Shown here: positions 1 to 8,258 of the stretch, piece after piece
How positions within the stretch are numbered: position 1 is the first letter of the stretch
Layout of the letters: each line of letters starts with the position of its first letter
From: Candidatus Anammoxibacter sp.
GTDB lineage: Bacteria > Planctomycetota > Brocadiia > Brocadiales > Anammoxibacteraceae
Assembly: GCA_021777105.1 (NCBI GenBank)
Contig: JAIQZQ010000129.1
Coordinates: forward strand, 1 to 64,000
Length of the DNA stretch: 64,000 bases
Direction: 5' to 3'
The notes under the pieces: model-generated
The model's input: only the letters and a program-made list of their open reading frames with translations
Told to the model about the DNA's origin: nothing
The model's database searches: none
Made by a program: the position numbers and the translations under genes

Positions 1-119
1 ATTTGGGTGGATTAACTGTTACTTTTGGTCCTAATGATCATGCCGGGCTTGATCATGTAAGTTTTACAAAAATCAATAAAGATGGTTCATTTAAACTTAT
101 AAAAAGATTAGATAATTAA
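1..119 (+). CDS. C-terminal fragment of ABC-type periplasmic binding protein (partial)
   Basis: The reading frame is open from the window edge (codons from base 3) to TAA at 117-119 and gives a 38-residue C-terminus. The stretch GGLTVTFGPNDHAGLD followed by a short segment ending in DGSFKLIKRL resembles the end of Leu/Ile/Val-type periplasmic binding proteins (Peripla_BP_6), where a TFGPxDHxG motif precedes the last beta strands. The family call is from memory of this motif only. An attC-like site lies 91 bp downstream in the orientation expected for a cassette gene, so this may be the gene of an integron cassette whose start is outside the window. Confidence 0.45.
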   Translation, partial: LGGLTVTFGPNDHAGLDHVSFTKINKDGSFKLIKRLDN

Positions 120-210
120 AATGATTTTTGTAAGTTCACACAGACAAGCTTTGAGACAAGCTTTAGGTCACATCTAAAAAGTAAAGTATTAGCAACTTAG
201 GAAACAGTTT

Positions 211-269
211 TTCTAACAAGTAAATTAACCGGACGGCAAAAAACGCCGCCCGTTATTTTTTCGTTAGTT
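211..269 (+). repeat. attC-like integron recombination site 1, interrupted by group II intron
   Basis: A left box TTCTAAC (consensus RYYYAAC) and a right box starting GTTAG (consensus GTTRRRY) enclose an imperfect inverted repeat whose centre reads CCGGACGGC-AAAAAAC-GCCGCCCG, with an unpaired base in one arm as in attC hairpins. Length (59 nt) and core sequence match the second site at 1730-1788. The right box deviates after GTTA, exactly where intron-like sequence begins, so its last bases may belong to the intron. Comparison by eye; no covariance model was run. Confidence 0.6.
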
Positions 270-860
270 GCGACCCGAGGTTGCATAATTGATTGTGTAA
301 CAACGACTTACGTCGTAGTTTACACCTGGCGTATTCCCGCCAGTACCCTAGGAAGGCATGCTACCATTGCGCTGATGATGGGGTGTGAAGCCCTTCCAAC
401 AAAGTACCAAATTTGGTGGATACCGTGAGGTGGATACCTTTCTGGAAGTTCTCTCCGGATAAGGGCAAGGGTCAAAGAGATATGGTGAAATTAATTAAAG
501 TATCACACGCGTCGAGATACGAAATCAGCCTTGAGAAACAGAACAGGTCAAAGACACGCTTCCCGGCGCTTGCTTGTTCAGTAAAGTTATGAGTCTCTAA
601 CGTGCTCATACGGAATTTAAGTTGCTGACGGCGTCCAGATACCACCTAAGTCTCTTATTATTTTTGATCAATTATGCGGAACGAGGGAAAACTGTCACTT
701 CGCCATGCGCAATTCATGGCAGGCAAACCGTAAGGCATGCTTATGGAGGGGCAAGATTGAGAAGAGGGAAGCCTTAGGGGCAGACCTTGACAGGCTGTCC
801 AAGAATAGGTTTTTGACCAAATTCCAAGTCGTAAGCCCTTTAATACCAACAAAAATATTT
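267..860 (+). ncRNA. 5' part of a group II intron ribozyme, truncated
   Basis: The stretch begins near GTTGCGACC, close to the GUGYG 5' end of group II introns. It then carries blocks I recognise from domains I-III of bacterial group II introns: a GGTGTGAAGCCC block near 380, GGTCAAAGACACGCTTCC near 545, GAGTCTCTAACGTGCTCATA near 590 and ATGCGGAACGAGGGAAAAC near 672. Stable hairpins such as CTGGCGTATTCCCGCCAG support a structured RNA. No reverse transcriptase (IEP) and no domain V/VI follow; the methyltransferase gene starts at 918. I therefore read it as a 5' remnant, unable to splice alone. It starts within the right box of attC site 1. Confidence 0.65.
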
Positions 861-917
861 AGATGAACTTTTCCAATACCTGATAAAAGTAAAATTCATA
901 GAAAATAAGGAAAAATT

Positions 918-1691
918 ATGAACGATGAAAATAAATCAATTCATGAATTTGATTTTGAATTAATCTGCGAATATTTTTCAAACCTGGAACGACAGGGACC
1001 TGGTAGCCCTGAAGTAACGATTAAAGCATTGAGTTTTATCGAAAATATTAACGACAAATCACTTATTGCTGATATTGGCTGTGGATCAGGTGGACAGACA
1101 ATGGTATTAGCACAGCATGCGCTAGGAAATATAACAGGTATCGACCTTTTTCCTATTTTCATCGACTTGTTCAACCGAAATGTTGAGAAACGGAATCTTC
1201 AGGATAGAGTAAAAGGTATTGTTGAATCGATGGATAATCTCCCTTTCCGGGCTGAAGAATTAGACCTGATGTGGTCAGAAGGAGCAATCTACAATATAGG
1301 TTTTGAACGGGGGCTTAATGAATGGCGGAAATTCCTGAAAACTGGAGGTTATATTGCTGTTTCGGAAGTATCGTGGTTTACAGAAGAGCGCGCCGCTGAG
1401 ATCGGTGAATTTTGGATGGATGCTTATCCGGAAATAGACACTATCCCCAATAAGGTAGCGCAAATGCAAAAAGCCGGTTATATTCCGGTTGCCTCCTTTA
1501 TTTTGCCCGAAAACTGCTGGACAGAACATTTCTATGCGCCACAAGTAAATGCGCAAAAAGTTTTCCTGGAGAAAAATGCAGGCAATAATGCTGCTGTAGA
1601 ATTTATCGCAAACCAAAGACATGAAACTCAATTGTATTATAAGTACAAAGAGTATTATGGCTATGTTTTCTATATAGGGAAGAAAATATAA
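918..1691 (+). CDS. Class I SAM-dependent methyltransferase
   Basis: The 257-residue protein has a Rossmann methyltransferase core: motif I IADIGCGSGGQT at about residue 51, an acidic strand end GIDLFPIFIDLF at about 75 that would bind the SAM ribose, and a motif IV-like region LDLMWSEGAIYNIGF near 115. An AAGGA ribosome site precedes the ATG. The substrate cannot be told from sequence; small-molecule and protein methylation are both open. It sits between two attC-like sites, with its stop codon 38 bp before the second, which is the normal layout of a gene cassette. No signal peptide or membrane segment is seen. Confidence 0.8.
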   Translation: MNDENKSIHEFDFELICEYFSNLERQGPGSPEVTIKALSFIENINDKSLIADIGCGSGGQTMVLAQHALGNITGIDLFPIFIDLFNRNVEKRNLQDRVKGIVESMDNLPFRAEELDLMWSEGAIYNIGFERGLNEWRKFLKTGGYIAVSEVSWFTEERAAEIGEFWMDAYPEIDTIPNKVAQMQKAGYIPVASFILPENCWTEHFYAPQVNAQKVFLEKNAGNNAAVEFIANQRHETQLYYKYKEYYGYVFYIGKKI

Positions 1692-1729
1692 ATCAATTTG
1701 TTAAATAAGCATTCGATGCGGTAACAGAC

Positions 1730-1788
1730 ATCTAACCAGCCAGTCCACCGTACGGCAAAAGCCGCCGCCGGTGACTCAAACGTTAAAT
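1730..1788 (+). repeat. attC-like integron recombination site 2
   Basis: Left box ATCTAAC fits RYYYAAC and right box GTTAAAT fits GTTRRRY exactly. Between them an imperfect palindrome pairs AGTCCACCG with CGGTGACT around a GGC-AAAA-GCC loop, leaving an extrahelical C. It is 59 nt long and its core (ACGGCAAAA then CGCC) repeats that of the site at 211-269. It follows the methyltransferase gene and directly abuts the stop codon of the reverse-oriented PemK-like gene at 1789. Confidence 0.7.
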
Positions 1789-2130
1789 TTAAAGATAAGC
1801 AAATAGCGTAGAGAGATTTTTTTTTACGTGATCTTGGTCTGCTTTTGACAAATGCCCTATTTTTCTAAGAATAAATCTATTATCAAGAGTAAATATTTTC
1901 ATCCTTACTACTGAAGGAGCGGTTAATCCTGATTGTTTTTTGGATTTTATAGGCACATCTAAAGGCCAAGGATCATTTTTTTGACTTGTTATCATAGCCA
2001 AAACAGTATGCTCAATTTTTATTCCAAAATCAGTTTTTTGAGACAAAACGAGCGTTGGTCTTTTCTTTGCTCTTGATGAGTCGGTAAATGGAAATGGCAC
2101 AACAATTACATCAAAGGGTTCATAAATCAT
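1789..2130 (-). CDS. PemK/MazF-family toxin (endoribonuclease)
   Basis: The protein (about 113 residues from the chosen start) opens with DVIVVPFPFTDSSRAKKRP and TLVLSQ, the N-terminal strand-loop signature of PemK/MazF toxins, which cleave mRNA as dimers. An upstream in-frame extension exists, but the ATG at 2130 has a GAGGAAG ribosome site and overlaps the end of the antitoxin gene by 11 bp, a coupling seen again at 63369-63379. The gene is transcribed towards attC site 2 and its stop codon touches that site. Toxin-antitoxin pairs read against the array are common in integron cassettes. Confidence 0.85.
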   Translation of the reverse strand: MIYEPFDVIVVPFPFTDSSRAKKRPTLVLSQKTDFGIKIEHTVLAMITSQKNDPWPLDVPIKSKKQSGLTAPSVVRMKIFTLDNRFILRKIGHLSKADQDHVKKNLSTLFAYL

Positions 2131-2350
2131 TATATGCTTCCTCATCATTTTGTGAGGCCCATTCACTTAAGGTTGGGACTAAAGCAGAACTAAATTCAAT
2201 ATCAATTGGTTTTGCTTTTCTAAGTTTAATAATATCATTATCAATATCAAAAGCAATTACATCTCCGGCATTGAGTTCAAGTTTTTTTCTCACTGTTTCA
2301 GGCACAGTTGCTTGATATTTTTTAGTAAGTTTGCTAGTTGCAGTTTGCAT
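2120..2350 (-). CDS. SpoVT/AbrB-type antitoxin
   Basis: The small protein has the swapped-hairpin AbrB signature: KLTKKYQATVPETVRKKL followed by ELNAGDVIAFDIDNDII. AbrB-type antitoxins bind DNA as dimers and neutralise MazF/PemK partners with an acidic C-terminus, here ASQNDEEAYNDL. Two ATGs are in frame, at 2362 and 2350; GGAG seven bases before the second makes 2350 the better start. It overlaps the toxin gene by 11 bp and is first in the operon, as expected for autoregulation. Confidence 0.85.
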   Translation of the reverse strand: MQTATSKLTKKYQATVPETVRKKLELNAGDVIAFDIDNDIIKLRKAKPIDIEFSSALVPTLSEWASQNDEEAYNDL

Positions 2351-2375
2351 AGAATTCTCCATATTTAAACTATAT

Positions 2376-2398
2376 GTAATACGGTATTACCGTAATAC
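2376..2398 (-). promoter_or_regulatory. Candidate autoregulatory operator of the AbrB/PemK pair
   Basis: GTAATAC direct repeats flank a near-perfect palindrome ACGGTATTACCGT, 26 bp upstream of the first possible antitoxin start. AbrB-type antitoxins commonly repress their own promoter at such sites. Binding is inferred from position and symmetry only. Confidence 0.5.
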
Positions 2399-3253
2399 TA
2401 ACACGGCATATAATATTATGCAAACGGTAATTCAACAAATGTTTGTAACAATTTAGTTGTTTCAAAAAATGCAGGCAAATAAGCGCCGCAAAGACACAAA
2501 TAGTATAGAAATACCTTTAGATACTGGATGCCGGCTACTTGATACTAGATGGAAGAGCATAAAGCAGGGCTCAGCGCTGGACGGCACGTATAATCTTGTT
2601 GATTCAATTTCTCTACTTGAATCATAATAAAAAAATACCAACATCCAGCATCTAGAAACCAGTATCCAGCATCAATACTCACTGTCATTTGCGACATTAT
2701 CAAACTTTTAGCCTATATAATTTTCAAAAGACTAAATTGATAAAAATGTTTAAATTTAACGTTTTTCACCATTAGGTTCTAAAAAACACAGGTTAAACAG
2801 GAGTTATTGGGAAGATTTGCCTGCGGCTTTTCTCCTAAAGACAAAGGCTTCAAGCTTGATAGAGTAAATGGAAGCCTCCATATTTTTACGCAACGGAATT
2901 TCTTTTAAATAACGTTGATGAATATCGAGGAAAACACGGAATGAAACGTTCGGAACTGTTGGCGCTTGCTATAGAAAAATTTATCTCCTCTGAGTAGAGA
3001 ATTGAAGATTTGGAGCTTATTAACCACACGATTTTTATAAAAGATATTGAAAATATAAATTTACGTATTCAGCGCGAGATGAACTTAAAATCGGTTGACT
3101 TTATAAAAAAACAGATCAATGTCTATGAAGAAAACATTAAATTAAGCAAATCAAGCCCCCAACTGGGCGCCCCCTTTGAGGTTCAGTGCCCATAAGCGGT
3201 AACTTATAAGCGAGGGATTTTCATTTTAAGCTAAATAGCTCTATATGGTAATG
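2399..3253. other. Repeat-bearing intergenic region with a possible small-gene remnant
   Basis: No secure gene. At 2521-2550 and 2641-2672 are copies of a CATCCAGCATCCAGTATCC-type dispersed repeat that returns at 32640, 57925 and 58020-58100. From about 2858 to 2998 a frame without a good start codon encodes GKHGMKRSELLALAIEKFI before a TAG, possibly the end of a decayed ribbon-helix-helix antitoxin. A 61-codon frame from a TTG at 3010 to 3195 has no recognisable similarity and no clear ribosome site. No further attC site was found here. Confidence 0.4.
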
Positions 3254-3709
3254 TCAAATCTCTGTTATCAACTCTATTCTTCCGTTGCATGTTCTATTTA
3301 TTTTCCATCCGGAATTAATTAATAGATGGTGTGCTTTGGAATTATAAAAGGTGTGGCAAAGCATAAGTTGATAGGTTGCCGCGGCATGGCGGGCTAATAA
3401 TTTAACGCTTTCTGTCGCAATACCTGAGTTGCGATATTGAGGGTGCGCCGCAAGATCGCTTAAATAAAAAGCTCCTGCCGGCGGCTTATAATCTTCTGCA
3501 AAAAGGCCGTCATAAGCGCAACCTATTGCAAGGCCGGCCAACGTGTTGTCAAAATAGCACGTTGCGCAATAGGCGCCAAACGGTATCAATTCAAGCAAAC
3601 AACTTCTAATTACTGAAGCGTCGGTTTCTGTTTGCGCTTTTGTAATTAGCTCTGAGAACAGCTCCAAATCCTGCGATTTAACACGTCTGCAATTGTATGA
3701 TAATTCCAT
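3254..3709 (-). CDS. GNAT-family N-acetyltransferase
   Basis: The protein (151 residues from the chosen ATG) shows the GNAT acetyl-CoA fold: a strand ending in FYLSDLAAHPQYRNSGIATE, where the QYRNSGIA segment corresponds to the pyrophosphate-binding Q/RxxGxG/A loop (second Gly replaced by Ala), followed by helix SVKLLARHAA and a C-terminal motif B-like stretch with HTFYNSKAHHLLINSGW. The frame extends upstream to a TTG at 3757 and an ATG at 3748; none of the three starts has a convincing ribosome site, and 3709 is chosen because the domain begins just after it. Substrate unknown. Confidence 0.7.
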   Translation of the reverse strand: MELSYNCRRVKSQDLELFSELITKAQTETDASVIRSCLLELIPFGAYCATCYFDNTLAGLAIGCAYDGLFAEDYKPPAGAFYLSDLAAHPQYRNSGIATESVKLLARHAAATYQLMLCHTFYNSKAHHLLINSGWKINRTCNGRIELITEI

Positions 3710-3757
3710 ATTCGGTCTATTAGTATTTTGATTGAGGCGGGCATGCATTTTTGCCAA

Positions 3758-5066
3758 GATATTTTGAAATACTAAGGGAGCTGGTTACCAATTTGCTAGT
3801 CACAATGCTGGAGCCTTGTAACATGCTTCTTATTTTGTCCAGCAAAAATTTGTCCAAAAACCTTTAGCTCTTTTCACCTTAAAACTAATGATAATTCCTC
3901 GTTACGGATAACTCTAAACCGGGATATCTTGTTTGAATCTTCTCAATTTTAGGAAAGTCAGCCACAAAATAGTCACAAAAGTAGTTTTATTTCTAAGCCG
4001 TTCACTTTTAGAGGACAAGACTCAAAAAAAGATGTTTTAACAATGCGTTACGTAAGCTCTTGCAGGTAAAGGAGATAACGTTGTTGGAAATATTATGAAT
4101 TGTTTATTTTATTTGTACATAAACCTGTATATGCAAAATTTAAAAAAATTTTATTAAAGAGAAAGTAAATGAAAATAGGTTGGATTCCGGATGGCGCGCA
4201 ATATTTACCAGCTATTGTTATTATAGGTTGTTTAAGTAGCCATTACATGTTGTGGATAAAAAAAAATATTTAAAAAGCCCATAAGTCAATAAATTGCTAT
4301 TTCCACCCTTGCTAAATAATCAAACCAGATCTTTGCTATTTTTAGCCCCTTACAAATTTGCAAAATTCAATTTGAACGGCAAACTGCCATATTTTGAAAA
4401 AAAGATTAGGCCTATTTATTGTAAATCCTTCCTGGAAGGCATTTTGTGCGCTTAAAATAAAAATATATTAAGCGTGGAATTTTACCGGGAATTACCGTAA
4501 TTTTACAATTTTCAAAAAATTCATTTATATTTGCTTACAACCATGTAGTGGTGTGCCACTACACCGGTGTAATGGTTTTTACTTATAGGGGTATCAGTAA
4601 AAACCATTACTCGGCTATAGGGGATTTGCTTACACTTATGTCGTACAAATATTGCCATCAATTTATTACTTGCCGGCTTTTTATATCTTGCTATAATTAC
4701 GCGTTTATGGTTTCAACATGCCTACAACTGTAATGTCAATGCTGTAATTCTGGTTTTAGACTGGAATTTGAGGCTAAATTCAAATTAAGCATGCCGGCGC
4801 TATAAAACTATGGTCATTTTATAAATACCGCTTAAAATCGCGTAAAATTTTCTAAATTTTGATTTTTTAAGATTATTAATGGAAACGCTTTAGATTGCGT
4901 AATTAAGAAAGGAGGTTGCTGTTTTTCAGGTAAACGCTTCATTAAGCTTTTATTTGCCGGGCCGGGATTGATTGTTGCGCAGGCCCTTAAGGGCTCGGTT
5001 GGGAACAGCATGTAGTTTTTTGATCGCGCTATAATTTAAATTAAACTAATTTAACCGGGAGGTTTT
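3758..5066. other. Long AT-rich intergenic region
   Basis: No supported gene over 1.3 kb. It contains the palindromic repeat at 4541-4610, a perfect palindrome GCCCTTAAGGGC at 4983-4994 and an AGGAGGT-containing leader-like stretch at about 4908-4930. A TATAAT lies at 5029-5034 without a clear -35 box and may serve the gene at 5067. Confidence 0.5.
4541..4610. repeat. Palindromic repeat, copy 1 (CATGTAGTGG family)
   Basis: CATGTAGTGG-TGTG-CCACTACA forms a hairpin; directly after it, GTAATGGTTTTTAC and GTAAAAACCATTAC form a second stem around 14 bases. A related double palindrome occurs at 39897-39955. Confidence 0.6.
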
Positions 5067-6089
5067 ATGTCTGAAGATAAAAAAGACGCAACCGTTGTGA
5101 AGGAAGGGCCTTATGATTGGAATATTGGCGACCTAAAAGGCCATCTTCAAGCTGCGGTTGACCTGGAATTTTGGACAATACCATTTTATATGTCCGCTCT
5201 ATATTCCATTAAGGACCCAAGTTCATTTGCTTATCAACTTGCGCAGTCTGTTGTTTATCAGGAAATGTTTCATGTTGTGATGGCGGCAAATATCGGCAAT
5301 GCTTACGGCGCTGATATACAGTTTGGCGCTCCTGTTTATAAAGGAACAGAAATACCTCACCTTGATTTTAACCTTGACGACCCTAATCCTACCACGATTT
5401 TTACACCTTACAGCGCGGAAATTGGACCGCTTGATATTAAAAGGCTAAACTCCATGTGCCTGATTGAATACCCTGATTGGAGAACAGGGCATCTGCCTTG
5501 TTTTAAAAGAAATGTGACGGAGTATGGCTCTATAGGCGAATTTTACACCGCTGTAGAATTAGGAGCGGCTGAGCTTGTTGACCACTTGCAGGGCAACAGA
5601 AACCAGGTTGATATTTTTGACAACTATTATAATAATTTTGATCAAACCGGCGCTAATATCTCCGGCGCCGCGGTTGAATGCCTTAAACCTACCATCACCA
5701 GGGATAAAGCTGAAGGGCTTGCCCAGGCTGTAAATATAGTCACTGCTATTTGCGATCAGGGTGAAGGGCAAAGGCAGGGCGACGCCGATATACCTCCGGA
5801 ATATCAAAACACGGCAGACGACATTAGGCCGGGGTGGACGCATTTTAAAAAGTTTGATTTTATTCGCATGTCAAAAGAGTTGCCGCAGACCTATGAATAT
5901 GAGCCGGCTCCAGGCGCAAAAGGGCGTGTAGCGCAGGATATACTTGTTGAAAATTTCACTGATTTCCGTAAAACATTGGTAGAAATGTTTTCTGGAAAAA
6001 AAACTGATGGATTTGGGATGCAGATGGCGACTCTAGGTGGAAATATTCTCAATTGTTGGAAGAACGGCGCTGCGCCAAAATTTTCTTAA
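5067..6089 (+). CDS. Ferritin-like protein (VioB / iminophenylpyruvate dimer synthase type)
   Basis: The 340-residue protein begins with LKGHLQAAVDLEFWTIPFYMSALYS and continues to YQEMFHVVMAANIGNAYG, the helix pair of the ferritin-like domain found in VioB (Pfam 'Ferritin-like'). Glu in DLEFW and the ExxH of QEMFH are the likely iron ligands. In VioB the domain belongs to an enzyme that couples amino-acid-derived imines; here the chemistry is unknown. A GGGAGG ribosome site precedes the ATG. The LodA-like oxidase gene starts 18 bp downstream, so the two are surely co-transcribed; a product or substrate relation to amino-acid oxidation is plausible but inferred. Confidence 0.75.
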   Translation: MSEDKKDATVVKEGPYDWNIGDLKGHLQAAVDLEFWTIPFYMSALYSIKDPSSFAYQLAQSVVYQEMFHVVMAANIGNAYGADIQFGAPVYKGTEIPHLDFNLDDPNPTTIFTPYSAEIGPLDIKRLNSMCLIEYPDWRTGHLPCFKRNVTEYGSIGEFYTAVELGAAELVDHLQGNRNQVDIFDNYYNNFDQTGANISGAAVECLKPTITRDKAEGLAQAVNIVTAICDQGEGQRQGDADIPPEYQNTADDIRPGWTHFKKFDFIRMSKELPQTYEYEPAPGAKGRVAQDILVENFTDFRKTLVEMFSGKKTDGFGMQMATLGGNILNCWKNGAAPKFS

Positions 6090-6107
6090 TTAAACGAAGG
6101 AGTTATT

Positions 6108-8117
6108 ATGTCAAATTCAGAAGCTGTTTTTAGAGTGCATCCGGCGATTGGGTTAGCTCGGGTCGGCAATAGCGAAGAGTATTACATCGCGCCGGAAACA
6201 ATGGCCGGCATGCCGTTGAAAGGTGAAACGGAAAAAACCGGCGGTTTGCCGATAAAGGCCGGCGCTGAGTCGGAAACTATTACAAGCAATGATTTGCGCG
6301 ACAAAAACGGCGCTCTTAAACGCCAGGCCGCAAGATTTCGCATATATCAATATCCTGCCGGAACCACGGAAACATACCCATCCGGCGCGGGCGAAGAAGT
6401 TAAAATCGGCAAGGAAATAAACGGTAAAAAAGTAGCCGATATTATTTGGACCGTGCATGTGGCGAATAAAAAAGCTAACTGCTATTTTTTAGAGAATTCG
6501 CTTATACCGGACACTGAAAGTATTATTAACGGTTACGCCAATGGCCACCTTCCGCCTCTTCGCAATAAAAGCATTGGGGATGATCCTAATAACGCAAGCA
6601 GGGTTAAAAAACTGACCATCGACCCGGGGCCACGGGCAATTAAAGGCGCTGACGGCGAATATGCCCGGGTTAAGTTCGATAAACAAACAGTCGCGTCTTA
6701 TTATGATGAAGGAAAGATCGCTGAAAAACTGGACTATCCAAAATCATTTCCGGACGACAGTTTCTCAAATCTTTTTACACCCACCGGCAACATTGATACT
6801 CTTGGAGAGCTGCGCATTGACTGTGGCGGACGTTTGCTGGTTGTGGGCGCTTACGGCAAGGCCTGCGCATGGCGCAATGAAAATGGAGAGCCGTATCCGC
6901 TTGATGACGATGTTGATAACGACGGCTGGTTTGACGACACGGCTGACGGCCCTGTTTCCGCTGTTCTTGTATATGATGACGGCGGCGTTCAGGACGTCCA
7001 GGGCGCCTGGGTTGTATCAACCGATCCAAGTTACGCCCCGCAGACCATGAATGCCGTTTCACTTTGGGATGATATTTACGATACATGGGTGCGGAAACTA
7101 AGGCTTCAACCGGAACTTTTTACAAATAAGTACAATCCGGAGTTTAAACCGTCCTTTGATTCACACTTGCTCCCTTTTTTTAAAAGCGCGGCGTTGCAAC
7201 AATGGAACACAAATCTTCCCAAGCCGGCTATGGCGGCCCATCAGGCAGTTGGTAAAATTGTAGATGAAGACAAACCCGCAAATACTATACTTGCAGGATT
7301 GGCTTATATCAGAAATCCCAACAATTTTAAAGAGTCTGATGTCGGTGTTCCAATGATGCCTCTTTCTCTTGGCGATTCAGGAAAGGCCTTTCTCTCCGCG
7401 TCGCATACTCAATACTTTTTTCTTCAGCAATGGGATAATGAGTTTTTCGTTCCGGGCGAAGTGAAGCTGGGCCCCGGCGAGGAGCTTGATAAAGCGGTAT
7501 TGATAAATTGTCTTGGAGGCCGATTTAGCCCGGGCATTGATATGACATTCATTGTAAGGCAGCCCGACCTCTATATCAAGGATTGGAAAGCTTCAGGGCC
7601 TTTTCGTATTAACCCAAAACCTTTAGATTACAATAACGCTCAGGCCGCTCAACCGCTGCTTGGCGAGGGGTATGTCCCGCTGCATAATAACGCCTCGGGG
7701 CTTGAGCCGGGAGACACTTCAAAATTTATGGCCAACCCATGGCACACGGATTACAACTCCTGCGCTATTCATCAGACAAGCCCTAATCCTCATAACAGCT
7801 CGACTCTTTTTTGGTCATGGCCGGCTCAACGTCCCGTGGCTGTTTTTGCGGCCAAGGATGTGGTTGACGGAAAGTTGGGCGAACAACGCTTTTCAGTTAG
7901 AGGCAAAGGCACGGAAACTGACAATAACGCAAATAAAGGGAAGTTTCAGGAACGTTTAAACATGGTTAAAAAATGGCAGGACATTGGAGTAATTATCCAA
8001 GGTAGTTCCATTGATTCAATAAACGGCAAAAAGTTCAGCCCGGAACATTACCTTGAGGTTGAAAGCCGGCTTGACAAACCTCCGGTAACTCCATGGCCTC
8101 TTAACGCTTCCGAATAA
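6108..8117 (+). CDS. LodA/GoxA-like CTQ-dependent amino-acid oxidase
   Basis: The 669-residue protein starts with the family opening FRVHPAIGLARVGNSEEYYI and contains VQDVQGAWVVSTDPSYAPQ, typical of LodA-like quinoproteins, which oxidise amino acids (lysine epsilon-amine for LodA, glycine for GoxA) to release ammonia and H2O2. The cofactor cysteine tryptophylquinone is built from a Cys and a Trp of the chain. Here Cys552 in HTDYNSCAIHQ and Trp569 or Trp571 in FWSWPAQRP are the candidates; their spacing is shorter than I recall for LodA, so the pairing needs an alignment. No signal peptide. The flavoprotein gene 141 bp downstream is the usual maturation partner. Substrate unknown. Confidence 0.82.
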   Translation: MSNSEAVFRVHPAIGLARVGNSEEYYIAPETMAGMPLKGETEKTGGLPIKAGAESETITSNDLRDKNGALKRQAARFRIYQYPAGTTETYPSGAGEEVKIGKEINGKKVADIIWTVHVANKKANCYFLENSLIPDTESIINGYANGHLPPLRNKSIGDDPNNASRVKKLTIDPGPRAIKGADGEYARVKFDKQTVASYYDEGKIAEKLDYPKSFPDDSFSNLFTPTGNIDTLGELRIDCGGRLLVVGAYGKACAWRNENGEPYPLDDDVDNDGWFDDTADGPVSAVLVYDDGGVQDVQGAWVVSTDPSYAPQTMNAVSLWDDIYDTWVRKLRLQPELFTNKYNPEFKPSFDSHLLPFFKSAALQQWNTNLPKPAMAAHQAVGKIVDEDKPANTILAGLAYIRNPNNFKESDVGVPMMPLSLGDSGKAFLSASHTQYFFLQQWDNEFFVPGEVKLGPGEELDKAVLINCLGGRFSPGIDMTFIVRQPDLYIKDWKASGPFRINPKPLDYNNAQAAQPLLGEGYVPLHNNASGLEPGDTSKFMANPWHTDYNSCAIHQTSPNPHNSSTLFWSWPAQRPVAVFAAKDVVDGKLGEQRFSVRGKGTETDNNANKGKFQERLNMVKKWQDIGVIIQGSSIDSINGKKFSPEHYLEVESRLDKPPVTPWPLNASE

Positions 8118-8160
8118 ATGAACACTTGGCAGCTTGCCTGCCTTAGTGAGAATTATGCCC
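8116..8160 (+). repeat. Dispersed repeat TGAACACTTGGCAG, copy 1
   Basis: Overlapping the end of the oxidase gene, AAATGAACACTTGGCAGC continues to CTTAGTGAGAATTATGCCC. Near-identical copies lie at 30284-30328 (same strand) and 21185-21225 (opposite strand). GGCAG-CTTG-CTGCC forms a small hairpin. Confidence 0.7.
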
Positions 8161-8258
8161 TGCCCTGGGGGCGAAACTTGAGTTAAGCGGAAGGCGCAGG
8201 CTGTTAGCCTGGTTCTTTCCGCTTCTAATCATAGTTATCCTAAAAAGGGGGTAAACAA

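Noticed and set aside
4548..4733. 61-codon frame over the palindromic repeat
   Set aside because: It is read through the two hairpins and has no ribosome site.
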